Positions 56,939-64,000 of a stretch of 64,000 nt of DNA are shown piece after piece (the stretch's first letter is position 1; every line of letters begins with the position of its first letter). The translations under genes were made by a program, and so were the position numbers. The stretch comes from a virus. The stretch is from the IMG/VR virus record IMGVR_UViG_3300036781_000236, positions 1 through 64,000 of that record; one strand, written 5' to 3'. Under the pieces are notes generated by a model. It was not told the DNA's origin and did not search any database. It saw nothing but the letters and a program-made list of their open reading frames with translations.

Positions 56939-57682
56939 CTAGTGTCCCCATCCCGAGTGGATGCCGATGTGCTGGCACCACACGTCACCGTTCAAGGCAT
57001 CCTCGATGCTGCCCCACAGGCCATACTCCACGTCAGGGTCGCTCTCCGCTAGCTGCTGCGTGAACACGTGCTCGCACCCAGGGTGGGAGGGGAGCACGTG
57101 CGTGGCGAAGAACTGGGTGGGCCACAGCGACGGGTTGAACGTCAGGTTCCGGCGGTGCGCGATCCATACCGCAACCCACGCGAGTCCGCCAGAGCCGTTC
57201 GTGTCATCAACGTTCGTCCACACCTCGTCGTACCGCTCCCGCGCGGTCGCGATGAACCCACCGGGCGGCTCGCCCTTCACGGCGTTCCGCACCAACGCCA
57301 TCTGCGCGAGCGTCGGGTGCGTGTCGAGCACCGACGCGAGGTCGCGCAGGTCGACGTGACGGTTGAACGTGAAGTCCCCTTCCAGGAGGAACACGTACGG
57401 CTCGACGGCCTGCGCGTTGTCTGCCCACACTCTGGATTGCGATCCGCAGCATCCCAATCCGGGCGGCTCAGTTGTGAGGACACGCGCGCTTTCACCGAAG
57501 TAGTTCAGCGCGAGGGACTCCGTCCACGCGAGCGCCTGCGCGTCCGTGGGATTGTCGTGGTGGACGAGTACCGAGGTGGGTGCTGGTGTCACGTTCGCTG
57601 CGAACGACGCCAGCGACGCTACGAGCGGCGCGGCGTCACCGTGAGTTAGCACAGCAAGCCGGTACGCGAAGTCGTCTACCAC
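56939..57682 (-). CDS. Glycosyltransferase-like protein, paralogue A
   Basis: 247 aa from GTG 57682. AYRLAVLTHGDAAPLVASLA, VFLLEGDFTFN (metal site) and VDLRDLASVLDTHPTLAQMA. Clearly paralogous to 60667-61473. Confidence 0.78.
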   Translation of the reverse strand: MVDDFAYRLAVLTHGDAAPLVASLASFAANVTPAPTSVLVHHDNPTDAQALAWTESLALNYFGESARVLTTEPPGLGCCGSQSRVWADNAQAVEPYVFLLEGDFTFNRHVDLRDLASVLDTHPTLAQMALVRNAVKGEPPGGFIATARERYDEVWTNVDDTNGSGGLAWVAVWIAHRRNLTFNPSLWPTQFFATHVLPSHPGCEHVFTQQLAESDPDVEYGLWGSIEDALNGDVWCQHIGIHSGWGH

Positions 57683-57960
57683 GGCACGCACTCCCCTTCG
57701 TGTCCTTCGAGGAGAGAGCACTTGTACGCGATGGACGAACTCTTCCATACACGGTTCGGGCACTCGGGTCCCTCGACGCGGTGCCGTATCTCCTCGAAGA
57801 ACGGCCACAGCGTCTCGCGGATGTCCTCATGCACGTCCGCGGGATCGGCAGTCTCGTCGTGCTGCATCGACGCTCGCTCGATACGCGCGAAGTCGTCCAT
57901 GAGCGCCAACGTTGCGCGTAGGCGTACGTCGAGGAGAAACGATCGGAACTCAGTATCCAC
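57676..57960 (-). CDS. Hypothetical protein, 94 aa
   Basis: GTG start. Acidic helical N-terminus, Cys/His end (YKCSLLEGHEGECVPW). No family recognised. Confidence 0.6.
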   Translation of the reverse strand: MDTEFRSFLLDVRLRATLALMDDFARIERASMQHDETADPADVHEDIRETLWPFFEEIRHRVEGPECPNRVWKSSSIAYKCSLLEGHEGECVPW

Positions 57961-58174
57961 GGTAACCCGTAGATCCCTGCTGGTGAACTACGTTGCCGCT
58001 ATCGATAACACGCCACGGCCCACGGTGTTCCACTCCAGCGATGCGTAGCCCAACAGACTCGTATGATTTACCTACCGTGAACTCATACGAGTGATGTGCC
58101 AAAGTGGTCCAACCGAAAAAGGTGCGGATCTGGACAACGGGATACGCGCGAAACTTGGTGTCCACCGTGCTCAT
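57950..58174 (-). CDS. Hypothetical protein, 74 aa
   Basis: ATGA overlap upstream. Beta-rich (HSYEFTVGKSYESVGLRI). Confidence 0.6.
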   Translation of the reverse strand: MSTVDTKFRAYPVVQIRTFFGWTTLAHHSYEFTVGKSYESVGLRIAGVEHRGPWRVIDSGNVVHQQGSTGYRGY

Positions 58175-58323
58175 TTCGCAGCCTGCTTGAACGCGGTTAT
58201 TACCAGGCGGTTCATGCACGTCGGAAACGTCTTCCGCCCCTGTGTCTCCACCGTCACGGTCTTGTCGGACCACTGCACGAGCATCCACCGCGCAGGGAGC
58301 AACCGTGGCTTGGCGTGACTCAC
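58171..58323 (-). CDS. Hypothetical protein, 50 aa
   Basis: GTGA and ATGA overlaps on its two sides. Basic (MLVQWSDKTVTVETQGRK). Confidence 0.6.
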   Translation of the reverse strand: MSHAKPRLLPARWMLVQWSDKTVTVETQGRKTFPTCMNRLVITAFKQAAK

Positions 58324-58502
58324 CGTTTCTCCCACCCTGGCAGTTCACGGTTGATCAAGTACAGCCGTGTCCCGCAGCTCTCGCAGTTCAGGGCGCGTGG
58401 CTCGTTCAGGTCACCGCAACCAGGGCACGCAGGCAGACGATCCGGTGCGGCCCTGTCGGTCGCGTCCTGCGCATCAACCCAGCTGCCACCCAAGCCCGTC
58501 AT
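58320..58502 (-). CDS. Zinc-ribbon protein, 60 aa
   Basis: CPGCGDLNEPRALNCESCG is a classic four-Cys ribbon. ATGA overlap upstream. Likely a small RNA- or protein-binding adaptor. Confidence 0.65.
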   Translation of the reverse strand: MTGLGGSWVDAQDATDRAAPDRLPACPGCGDLNEPRALNCESCGTRLYLINRELPGWEKR

Positions 58503-58801
58503 GTGCGCCACCAGAGGGACTCGCCGACCATCGTGGCGCGTTGCACGAGGCTGAACTCCTCCAACCGTTCCAGCCGGTACGCGATCCCCGGCACGCCACC
58601 TTCCGCGAGCGTGTGCAGCCACACCATCGGTGATGTTTCCGTCACGTCACGCATGCTCAGCAACTCGCGGGCTTCGCTAATGATCTCCGCTGTCTCGTCG
58701 GACTCGAACGCCTGCACCGTCAACGAGTGCAGTTCCGCGGTGGTCATTGGGCCGCCGAGCATCCCAAGCAGCAACGCTGTTTGCGGGCCAAGGTTCATCA
58801 C
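58499..58801 (-). CDS. Hypothetical helical protein, 99-100 aa
   Basis: GTG 58801 or ATG 58798. QTALLLGMLGGPMTTAELHS and RLERLEEFSLVQR suggest a winged helix. Overlaps the epimerase stop. Confidence 0.55.
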   Translation of the reverse strand: MMNLGPQTALLLGMLGGPMTTAELHSLTVQAFESDETAEIISEARELLSMRDVTETSPMVWLHTLAEGGVPGIAYRLERLEEFSLVQRATMVGESLWWRT

Positions 58802-58811
58802 GCTGGTGTGA
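58798..58811. repeat. Palindrome variant at a stop codon
   Basis: TCACGCTGGTGTGA; gives TGA to the epimerase gene (ends PVTPA-stop) and overlaps the next start. Confidence 0.5.
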
Positions 58812-59694
58812 CCGGAATGCGCTGGATTCCTTCTTCGACCGAGACCAGCGGTGTCCAGCCGAGCAGATCATGCGCTTTGGTTGCGTCAAGAACGGAGTGT
58901 TGCACGTCCCCGATCCGTGCAGGCTCACGCACATGAGACGAGGTCACGAATGCGGCTTTCGTACACCAACGGTGCAGATCGTTCACCGATGAACCTACCC
59001 CAGTGCCGACGTTGAACACACCCGGGTTGCCTGCGGCAGCGAGGAATGCCGCTACCGCGTCGGTGACGTACAGCATGTCACGGGTCTGTTCGCCGTCACC
59101 GTAGATCGTGCAGCGCTCGCCGCGCATCGCGTGATCGAGGAAGATCGCGACGACACCGCCCTCCTGTGCCACTGACTGACGGGGGCCGTACACGTTCGCC
59201 AACCGGAGCACAGTGTTCGCGGTGTCATGCACCCGGTTCCACCCGAGCACATACCCTTCCGCGGCGTGCTTCGACATCCCATACGGCGACACAGGGCATG
59301 GGGGAGTGTCCTCAGCCGCTGGCACGTCGCATTCTCCATACATCGCGCCCCCAGTTGAAGCGAACACCACTGGGCATCCCTCCAACGCAGCCGCGTGAAG
59401 GACACACACCGTCCCAACAACATTCACGCGCGCGTCGTATCCAGGGTTCCTGACCGATGCTTGCACGTCCGCTTGCGCTGCGAGGTGGAACACCACGTCG
59501 CAGCCGCTGACCGCGTCCCTGACGATCTCTTCGTCTGTGACGGAACCAAGGAAAAAGGACGCCGATGGTGAGACGTGGTCGTCGTTCCCAGTCGACAGAT
59601 CATCCAGCACGACCACAGTGTCCCCGCTCGTCACGAGTGCGTCTACGAGGTGGCTTCCGATGAAGCCTGCGCCTCCCGTGATGAGCGCCTTCAA
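58798..59694 (-). CDS. NAD-dependent sugar epimerase (GalE-like)
   Basis: About 298 aa from TTG 59694 (TTGA overlap, GGGGA upstream); GTG 59706 is possible. Rossmann motif ALITGGAGFIGS, catalytic YGMSK (YxxxK), GDGEQTRDMLYV near the C-terminus. Extended SDR of the UDP-glucose 4-epimerase type. Probably supplies the sugar nucleotide used by the neighbouring GTs. Confidence 0.88.
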   Translation of the reverse strand: MKALITGGAGFIGSHLVDALVTSGDTVVVLDDLSTGNDDHVSPSASFFLGSVTDEEIVRDAVSGCDVVFHLAAQADVQASVRNPGYDARVNVVGTVCVLHAAALEGCPVVFASTGGAMYGECDVPAAEDTPPCPVSPYGMSKHAAEGYVLGWNRVHDTANTVLRLANVYGPRQSVAQEGGVVAIFLDHAMRGERCTIYGDGEQTRDMLYVTDAVAAFLAAAGNPGVFNVGTGVGSSVNDLHRWCTKAAFVTSSHVREPARIGDVQHSVLDATKAHDLLGWTPLVSVEEGIQRIPVTPA

Positions 59695-59906
59695 ATCTTT
59701 CCCCACTGTCGCAGATACTCGATGTCTTGCCTACCGCGCTCGCGGTGTCCCCACCATCCTACGTACACGGCCATCACCGCGATCACCGCAGCACCGATCA
59801 GGAATCCCCACATGCCCCACAGCGCGTATCCGAATACGCATGTCGCGAGTGGTACCCACGACAGCCAGATAACCAGACCGGGTATTTCGTCGTATCCTTC
59901 CATCAT
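59691..59906 (-). CDS. Membrane protein, 71 aa
   Basis: AAAGGAACG before ATG. Two hydrophobic segments (VIWLSWVPLATCVFGYAL and FLIGAAVIAVMAVYVGW). Confidence 0.65.
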   Translation of the reverse strand: MMEGYDEIPGLVIWLSWVPLATCVFGYALWGMWGFLIGAAVIAVMAVYVGWWGHRERGRQDIEYLRQWGKI

Positions 59907-60136
59907 CGTTCCTTTCGTTGTGCTGACTTCGCAGCTGCGACCTGCGCCGGGTCGGCAGTATCGGACTGGAAGCACACGAAGTCGTCGCACCCACCGAATG
60001 GCTCCTCGGCGTGAGGATGCTCAGGGTGGGCGCACTCACCCGTGTTCAGGTATGCGCCGTGCTCGTCACCGTTGAAGCGGTAGAACTGGCAGAAGTCGCA
60101 CGCGTCTATGCAACCTGTCCCGCAGAACTCAGGCAT
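59903..60136 (-). CDS. Cys-rich protein, 77 aa
   Basis: CGTGCIDACDFCQFY, CAHPEHPH and CDDFVCF: seven Cys plus His, likely a zinc or iron-sulphur site. ATGA overlaps upstream and downstream. Confidence 0.65.
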   Translation of the reverse strand: MPEFCGTGCIDACDFCQFYRFNGDEHGAYLNTGECAHPEHPHAEEPFGGCDDFVCFQSDTADPAQVAAAKSAQRKER

Positions 60137-60347
60137 CGGTGTCTTTCGCGATCAGCTGCTCGTACTCCAAGAACTGCGGCGACCCGATCACCAACGTCAC
60201 ACGCTCATGGCTGTCCACGTCCTCGATGGTGACAGTCGGGTCCGAGGCGATACCGATGACGCGGTAGATGCCGTCGCCGTGGCGGAACACGTCACGCAGG
60301 CCGACACCACGAACACGGTGGTTGCTCATGTCAGTATCGAGTCCCAT
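60129..60347 (-). CDS. Hypothetical protein, 72 aa
   Basis: TAATG overlap upstream. Small beta-barrel pattern (DVFRHGDGIYRVIGIAS; RVTLVIGSP). Confidence 0.6.
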   Translation of the reverse strand: MGLDTDMSNHRVRGVGLRDVFRHGDGIYRVIGIASDPTVTIEDVDSHERVTLVIGSPQFLEYEQLIAKDTDA

Positions 60348-60667
60348 TACGCCAACGCCTCGGCGAGGGTGAGTACGTCCATGTTCAACGTCAGCGCTAT
60401 GTGGTGTTCAAGGCGTGCGCCGCGACTCTTGTGCCACCCGTCGAGTAGCACGATCCCGTCGCAGTACGTCAGGATGCGTACGTCGTGGCGGATGAAGTCT
60501 TCCCACAGGGAAGTGCCTGCGAGGAGTCCACTCTCGGCGTCGATCTCCGCAGGAGACACAACCTCGTAGCCGTACTCGCGCAGCGCGGCGCTCGCCTCAT
60601 GGAAAGCCGGGTAGTTGAACTCGGGGTAGCCAGTCATCGGTCCGCTCACGTACACCTTGCTCGCCAT
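60347..60667 (-). CDS. DUF4406-like nucleoside deoxyribosyltransferase fold
   Basis: 106 aa. VYVSGPMTGYPEFNYPAFHE and DGIVLLDGWHKSRGARLEHH match the DUF4406 pattern, related to nucleoside 2-deoxyribosyltransferases. May act on nucleotides; widespread in phages. Confidence 0.8.
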   Translation of the reverse strand: MASKVYVSGPMTGYPEFNYPAFHEASAALREYGYEVVSPAEIDAESGLLAGTSLWEDFIRHDVRILTYCDGIVLLDGWHKSRGARLEHHIALTLNMDVLTLAEALA

Positions 60668-61473
60668 CAGTATCCGATCCCGTCACGCACGCCTACGTGC
60701 ATGCAGTTCGGGGTCCCATCGCCCCACACCCCGAAGTCCCATCCCTGCTCGCGCAAAGCCCACCCGTAGATGCCTTCGCACTCCGCGGTCACCATGTGCG
60801 GGTCGGGCCACGGGTGCTGCTCCATCCAGTCGCGGCGCATCAGCGAAGGGTTCGTGGTCACGTACATACGGTGCCGCAAGAAATGCACGTCCTTCGCGTT
60901 CGTAGTGCACATTGTTCGCAGTTCGTAGTCGTCGCGGCGTAGCTCGTACAAGCCTCCGGCGGCACGCTCTGCGTGATTGACGGCCTGCCGCATCAAAGAC
61001 ATTTGCGCCAACGCGGGAGTCTCGTCCAGCACCTCAGCGAGGTCGCGTAGGTCGACAGGCTCGGCGATCTCGAAGTCGTGTTCCAAATGGAAGACGTGCG
61101 ACACCCCTGGCTTCGCTCCCTCCGCCCACGCTCGCGCCGTGGCATGGCAGAATCCGCGCTGCGTATCCGCACCGATAACCAGTGACGTATCCCACGCGTA
61201 GCCTGCGCCTCGGGTTGCCTCGGACCATGCGTTCGTGTGCATGTCGCGTAGCGGGCCGTCCACGATGAGAACTACCTCTTTGGGTGCGGGGGTGACGTGC
61301 TGGACAAACGCGGTGAGGCACCGCTCCAACGTCGCGCCCGCGCCGTGCGTCAACACCACAAGGCGGTACGTGAACGGCTCGTTGAGTGACTGCTCCAACT
61401 GCTCACGTGCAGCGGCGAGTGCTTCGGGTGTGGACTTGTGGTGGATGTCCTCCCACCGATGATGCCCTGTCAC
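60667..61473 (-). CDS. Glycosyltransferase-like protein, paralogue B
   Basis: 268 aa from GTG 61473, which overlaps the upstream TGA inside a palindrome half-site. YRLVVLTHGAGATLERCL, FHLEHDFEIAE and VDLRDLAEVLDETPALAQMS, paralogous to 56939-57682. Confidence 0.78.
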   Translation of the reverse strand: MTGHHRWEDIHHKSTPEALAAAREQLEQSLNEPFTYRLVVLTHGAGATLERCLTAFVQHVTPAPKEVVLIVDGPLRDMHTNAWSEATRGAGYAWDTSLVIGADTQRGFCHATARAWAEGAKPGVSHVFHLEHDFEIAEPVDLRDLAEVLDETPALAQMSLMRQAVNHAERAAGGLYELRRDDYELRTMCTTNAKDVHFLRHRMYVTTNPSLMRRDWMEQHPWPDPHMVTAECEGIYGWALREQGWDFGVWGDGTPNCMHVGVRDGIGY

Positions 61474-61483
61474 GCGCGTCTCT
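61470..61483. repeat. Palindrome half-site at gene junction
   Basis: TCACGCGCGCGTCT. Contains the TGA stop and the overlapping GTG start of the next gene. Confidence 0.4.
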
Positions 61484-61667
61484 TCACATCGACACTGCAT
61501 AGGAAGACGCAGAGCAGCGCAGCACTCAATGCGCACCAACCCAGGACGGCCGCGGCCTCCCAATTATGGCGGAAGTGGTTAGAGGCGTTACCGACCGCCG
61601 CTAGTACCGAGGTCAGAACGAAGACAGACGCCACGATCCCTGACAGGATACGTGCCTCCGTCATCAT
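61470..61667 (-). CDS. Membrane protein, 65 aa
   Basis: ATGATG overlap upstream. Two segments (SGIVASVFVLTSVLAAVG; AAVLGWCALSAALLCVFL). Confidence 0.65.
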   Translation of the reverse strand: MMTEARILSGIVASVFVLTSVLAAVGNASNHFRHNWEAAAVLGWCALSAALLCVFLCSVDVKRRA

Positions 61668-61855
61668 TCCCCACCTCCCGCGCGAGTGATCGCCTGACCG
61701 AGACGTTGCGCGTCCGGACCGCTTAGGCGAACCTCGTAGTCGCCGGGGAGACGCAATAGCACCGTTGTGTACGCGATGTCCGCGTAGGGCCACTCACTGA
61801 TCGTGACGACGGTCTGCTTCGGAGTGCTGGACCCCCATTCGAGTTGGTCTGTCAC
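61664..61855 (-). CDS. Hypothetical protein, 63 aa
   Basis: GTGA overlap upstream. TTVLLRLPGDYEVRLSGPDA is a strand pair. No family recognised. Confidence 0.6.
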   Translation of the reverse strand: MTDQLEWGSSTPKQTVVTISEWPYADIAYTTVLLRLPGDYEVRLSGPDAQRLGQAITRAGGGE

Positions 61856-62067
61856 GGCGCTCCGAACACCTGCTCGATAGCAGCGATGGTCTCGTCGTTC
61901 AGCGGCAGGAATCTGTCTGCTGCTTCGAGCACGTCCCCGTCGTGCAGGATCATCTCGCGTGGTGTCCACTCGCCGGTCGCGCCGTCCAGGTAGCAGATCA
62001 GCACTCCTGGCGATCCCTCGGATCGAACCTCGGCGGTTTCTGCGTCTAGTGCAGTCGCTGTGATCAT
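61852..62067 (-). CDS. Hypothetical protein, 71 aa, leaderless
   Basis: ATG 62067 is 7 nt from the -10 box. Beta-rich (GSPGVLICYLDGATGEW). Confidence 0.65.
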   Translation of the reverse strand: MITATALDAETAEVRSEGSPGVLICYLDGATGEWTPREMILHDGDVLEAADRFLPLNDETIAAIEQVFGAP

Positions 62068-62074
62068 GCCGCCT

Positions 62075-62104
62075 ATCGTATAGCAGGGAACCTGCCTGGG
62101 TCAA
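62075..62104 (-). promoter_or_regulatory. Leaderless leftward promoter
   Basis: TTGACC (62099-62104), 18 bp, TACGAT (62075-62080), 7 nt, ATG. Upstream GGTTGAGAG is shared with the promoter at 53409-53437, and the palindrome lies 22 bp further up. Confidence 0.8.
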
Positions 62105-62126
62105 CTCTCAACCCGTGGTCGAGGCA

Positions 62127-62140
62127 TCACGCGGGCGTGA
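62127..62140. repeat. 14-bp palindrome copy at a stop codon
   Basis: TCACGCGGGCGTGA. Gives the stop codon of the zinc-finger gene (LVTPA-stop), 22 bp upstream of the leaderless promoter. Confidence 0.65.
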
Positions 62141-62462
62141 CGAGACGTGCCATCGAGGCCATGCAGTCGTCGCATGTGAGGACACCGTAGAAGCTGCACG
62201 CGGTGGAACCCGCAGGGTTCACGTACCTGTCGCAGCCGTCGCACTTGAACGACGGCTGCTCGTCCGGACGAGCACCGATGTGGCTCATGTACACGAACGA
62301 CAGGTTGCGGCCTCGGTTCCACTGACGGAGCGTGTCGCGTACGTCGTCGGGCCACGAAGCCCATGACGTGACCGTCGAGCGGCTATACACCGTGTGCCCG
62401 TTCACAAGGCGCGTGTTGCGATAGAAGCTCACGCCAGCGGATCGTTGCGGGGGACGCTTCAC
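62127..62462 (-). CDS. Zinc-finger hypothetical protein, 111 aa
   Basis: GTGA overlap upstream. CDGCDRYVN with a distal CDDC forms a likely zinc site in the C-terminal half. Confidence 0.62.
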   Translation of the reverse strand: MKRPPQRSAGVSFYRNTRLVNGHTVYSRSTVTSWASWPDDVRDTLRQWNRGRNLSFVYMSHIGARPDEQPSFKCDGCDRYVNPAGSTACSFYGVLTCDDCMASMARLVTPA

Positions 62463-62740
62463 GACTTCCCATCCAACGAGGCATGATGCTCGCAAGGTGC
62501 TTCTACGAAGCAGCAATCCTCGGTAAAACCGTTGGGGTAGACATCTCCTGCGTTCTCATCGAGTCCAGCGGCACGTGCTCTGCCGACCCATTCTTCATGC
62601 GTAACCTTGCGTAGCCATACGTGCTCGCCGAAGTGGTTCACAATCTTGCTGTCAGGTCCCCACCTGAGAAACTTCAGTATCTCCTCCGGTCCTACTCCCT
62701 CATAACCGAGGCGATCAAGTTCATCCCTGGGAGTAGTCAC
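62459..62740 (-). CDS. Hypothetical protein, 93 aa
   Basis: GTGA overlap with the GT gene. EEILKFLRWGPDSKIVNHFG, then a Cys/His end (CCFVEAPCEHH). Confidence 0.62.
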   Translation of the reverse strand: MTTPRDELDRLGYEGVGPEEILKFLRWGPDSKIVNHFGEHVWLRKVTHEEWVGRARAAGLDENAGDVYPNGFTEDCCFVEAPCEHHASLDGKS

Positions 62741-63393
62741 AGCGGCTTGTTGCGTGGGATAACGGACAGGTCATACCTGGCGCAGATCGCATCGTAGGTC
62801 GCGGTGCGCACCGCCGCTGGTTGGAGGTTGCGTCCGTCGGGGTTGCGGGTAGCGCAGTAGACCGCATCGGGGACAGACACCAGCCGTGCCCCCCTGATCG
62901 CCATAGCCACGAACAACGCGAAGTCCTCGTAGATCGGCCATTCGTCGCTGAACCCACCAACCTCAACGAACAGGGTGCGTGGGACGGCGGTGCCGATACA
63001 TGCGCAGTTGACTTGGGGCCAGCGGTCCCAATCCGGGATGCTCGGCACGGTGAGGCAGATCCCGTCGGGTTCAACCAAGCCCATCGCGGGCACGAAGATG
63101 GGTTCGCCCCAGAACGGCCCGTTGTCTTGGTCGTCCCACCATGCTGCACGGATCGCGTCCACGTACCCGTCGCACAGGGCGTCGTCTGCGTCCAGGTGGA
63201 TCAGCATGTCGCCCGTAGCTTGAGCGGCAAGTGCGTTGCGGGCTGCGGCGACACCCATGTCTGGGTAGTGCGCGATGAGCACCTCATCCGCGCCTTGGCC
63301 TTCCGTGCTCGGCACGGCATGGGCGTAGGCCATGTCCTCCCACCGCCGATCGCCACACGTAGCCACGACGATGCTGACGCTCGGCCCGTTCAC
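62737..63393 (-). CDS. Glycosyltransferase family 2
   Basis: 218 aa from GTG 63393. PSVSIVVATCGDRRWE, MGVAAARNALAAQATGD and LIHLDADDAL (DxD) are standard GT2 motifs. A palindrome copy lies 14 bp upstream of the start. Confidence 0.88.
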   Translation of the reverse strand: MNGPSVSIVVATCGDRRWEDMAYAHAVPSTEGQGADEVLIAHYPDMGVAAARNALAAQATGDMLIHLDADDALCDGYVDAIRAAWWDDQDNGPFWGEPIFVPAMGLVEPDGICLTVPSIPDWDRWPQVNCACIGTAVPRTLFVEVGGFSDEWPIYEDFALFVAMAIRGARLVSVPDAVYCATRNPDGRNLQPAAVRTATYDAICARYDLSVIPRNKPL

Positions 63394-63406
63394 CCTGCTA
63401 TGTCTA

Positions 63407-63420
63407 TCACGCGGGCGTGA
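63407..63420. repeat. 14-bp palindrome copy (TCACGCGGGCGTGA)
   Basis: Just upstream of the GT2 gene, followed on the minus strand by TAGACATAGCAGGGTG. Confidence 0.6.
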
Positions 63421-63424
63421 ACGT

Positions 63425-63562
63425 TCACAACAGGTTCCACACGTGAGCGATCTCACCGATCACGATGACCGTCGACACGAGCTTCGCGGTATCGAACACG
63501 AACCCTGCGACCTCGACCACCCGGCGGAATCGACGCCAATGAGCACGCAGTCGCGTGGTCAC
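63425..63562 (-). CDS. Hypothetical protein, 45 aa
   Basis: GTGA overlap upstream. Basic start (RLRAHWRRFRRVVEV), hydrophobic end (LVSTVIVIGEIAHVW). Confidence 0.55.
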   Translation of the reverse strand: MTTRLRAHWRRFRRVVEVAGFVFDTAKLVSTVIVIGEIAHVWNLL

Positions 63563-63915
63563 GGCTTCTCCGTCAACCGCGCCAGCAACTCACGAAGCCT
63601 GCGCTCGCTCTGCTTACCTTGATGGCCCTTGCTGAGAACGTGTCGTACCGTCTGGATGGCGTCATCCCGCGCATCGCGCAAAGGGGTCGTTTCGTCGCGG
63701 TACCAATCCATGTACCGACCGGCCTTCTCTTTCCAGCGGTCGCGTTCGGTGCAGGCGGCTGCTAGCTCAACCAACAACGCATCGAGCGCCCTGAACGCAG
63801 CGGCACGAGGCCCAACTCCAGCCTCATTGCGGTCTGTTCCTCCCGAGCCAGAACGAAGTTCCGACCGGATCGCGTCGATGTGTGCCTGCGTGTCTGTTGG
63901 GAATCCGCCGCTCAC
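63559..63915 (-). CDS. Hypothetical helical protein, 118 aa
   Basis: GTG start overlapping the upstream stop. Charged helices (ACTERDRWKEKAGRYMDWYR), likely coiled coil. Confidence 0.62.
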   Translation of the reverse strand: MSGGFPTDTQAHIDAIRSELRSGSGGTDRNEAGVGPRAAAFRALDALLVELAAACTERDRWKEKAGRYMDWYRDETTPLRDARDDAIQTVRHVLSKGHQGKQSERRLRELLARLTEKP

Positions 63916-64000
63916 TGCTTCTCCTTCGGCAGCACCAACGCATCAACTTCGGGGTCAGAGTCGGGAGTCGGCTCCGCCTCCGGAGTACCGCCCAGAACCT
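63912..64000 (-). CDS. Partial gene, C-terminus only
   Basis: The reading ends PKEKQ-stop and is Pro/Glu/Asp-rich (GGTPEAEPTPDSDPEVDA). The start lies beyond the window. Confidence 0.5.
   Translation of the reverse strand, partial: VLGGTPEAEPTPDSDPEVDALVLPKEKQ

Noticed and set aside
1-64000. CRISPR array
   Set aside because: The dispersed repeats are not spaced regularly or clustered, and no cas-like gene is present.
1-64000. Integrase, transposase or terminase genes
   Set aside because: None of the proteins read shows the corresponding motifs; terminase must lie outside the window.

Overview
This 64 kb window is almost certainly part of the genome of a large tailed (siphovirus-type) bacteriophage infecting a high-GC Gram-positive (actinobacterial) host. 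The grounds are tightly packed, overlapping genes (ATGA, GTGA, TTGA junctions), frequent GTG/TTG starts, high GC, HK97-type head genes, a very long tape measure gene, a tail assembly chaperone with a -1 frameshift, an Rpf-like secreted muralytic protein, leaderless promoters and a tRNA array. No terminase or integrase is visible, so the genome continues outside the window. Most genes run leftward (minus strand).

Layout, left to right. 1-24: a run of 10 G and 14 C touching the stop codon of the first gene, possibly a contig end or linker. 25-8.2 kb: replication and early genes (DnaB-type helicase, C5 DNA methyltransferase, helix-turn-helix replication-type protein, Sak4/RecA-like ATPase, small membrane protein, many small unknowns), read leftward from a strong promoter at 8174-8202. 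8.4-11.7 kb: rightward Rpf-like exported protein and HTH protein facing a leftward set of small membrane and secreted proteins (probable lysis/envelope module). 11.7-21.5 kb: tail genes (minor tail proteins, 1405-aa tape measure, chaperones, connectors). 21.5-26.4 kb: non-structural island with a promoter-to-terminator unit lacking an ORF (candidate ncRNA), Cys-rich protein, vWA protein, XRE regulator, seven intact tRNAs, an eighth tRNA-Ser(GCU) split by an HNH gene, and three HNH genes in all. 26.4-47.6 kb: head and neck genes (connector, capsid, AAA+ ATPase, prohead protease, MuF protein fused to a 2H phosphoesterase domain, portal), interrupted by two rightward operons of small genes at 32.5-34.5 and 42.2-43.3 kb. 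47.7-64 kb: a long leftward accessory operon rich in glycosyltransferases, sugar epimerase and methyltransferases, interleaved with small zinc-ribbon and membrane proteins.

The most distinctive feature is regulatory. Two short sequences recur through the window: a 14-bp near-palindrome TCACGCSSGCGTGA (about 20 copies) and TTCGTATAGCAGG (about 14 copies). Six times they occur together with exactly 4 bp between them. The palindrome often supplies the TGA stop codon of a gene, or sits at a -35 position. Three strong promoters carry TTCGTATAGCAGG in their spacer and begin transcription with the same sequence (GTCACGATC); in both rightward operons the complement of this sequence recurs just before the terminator. 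Several other promoters place an ATG 7-8 nt after the -10 box (leaderless mRNA). Together these suggest a phage-wide control circuit. All functions are inferred from reading the sequence; no database search was run.
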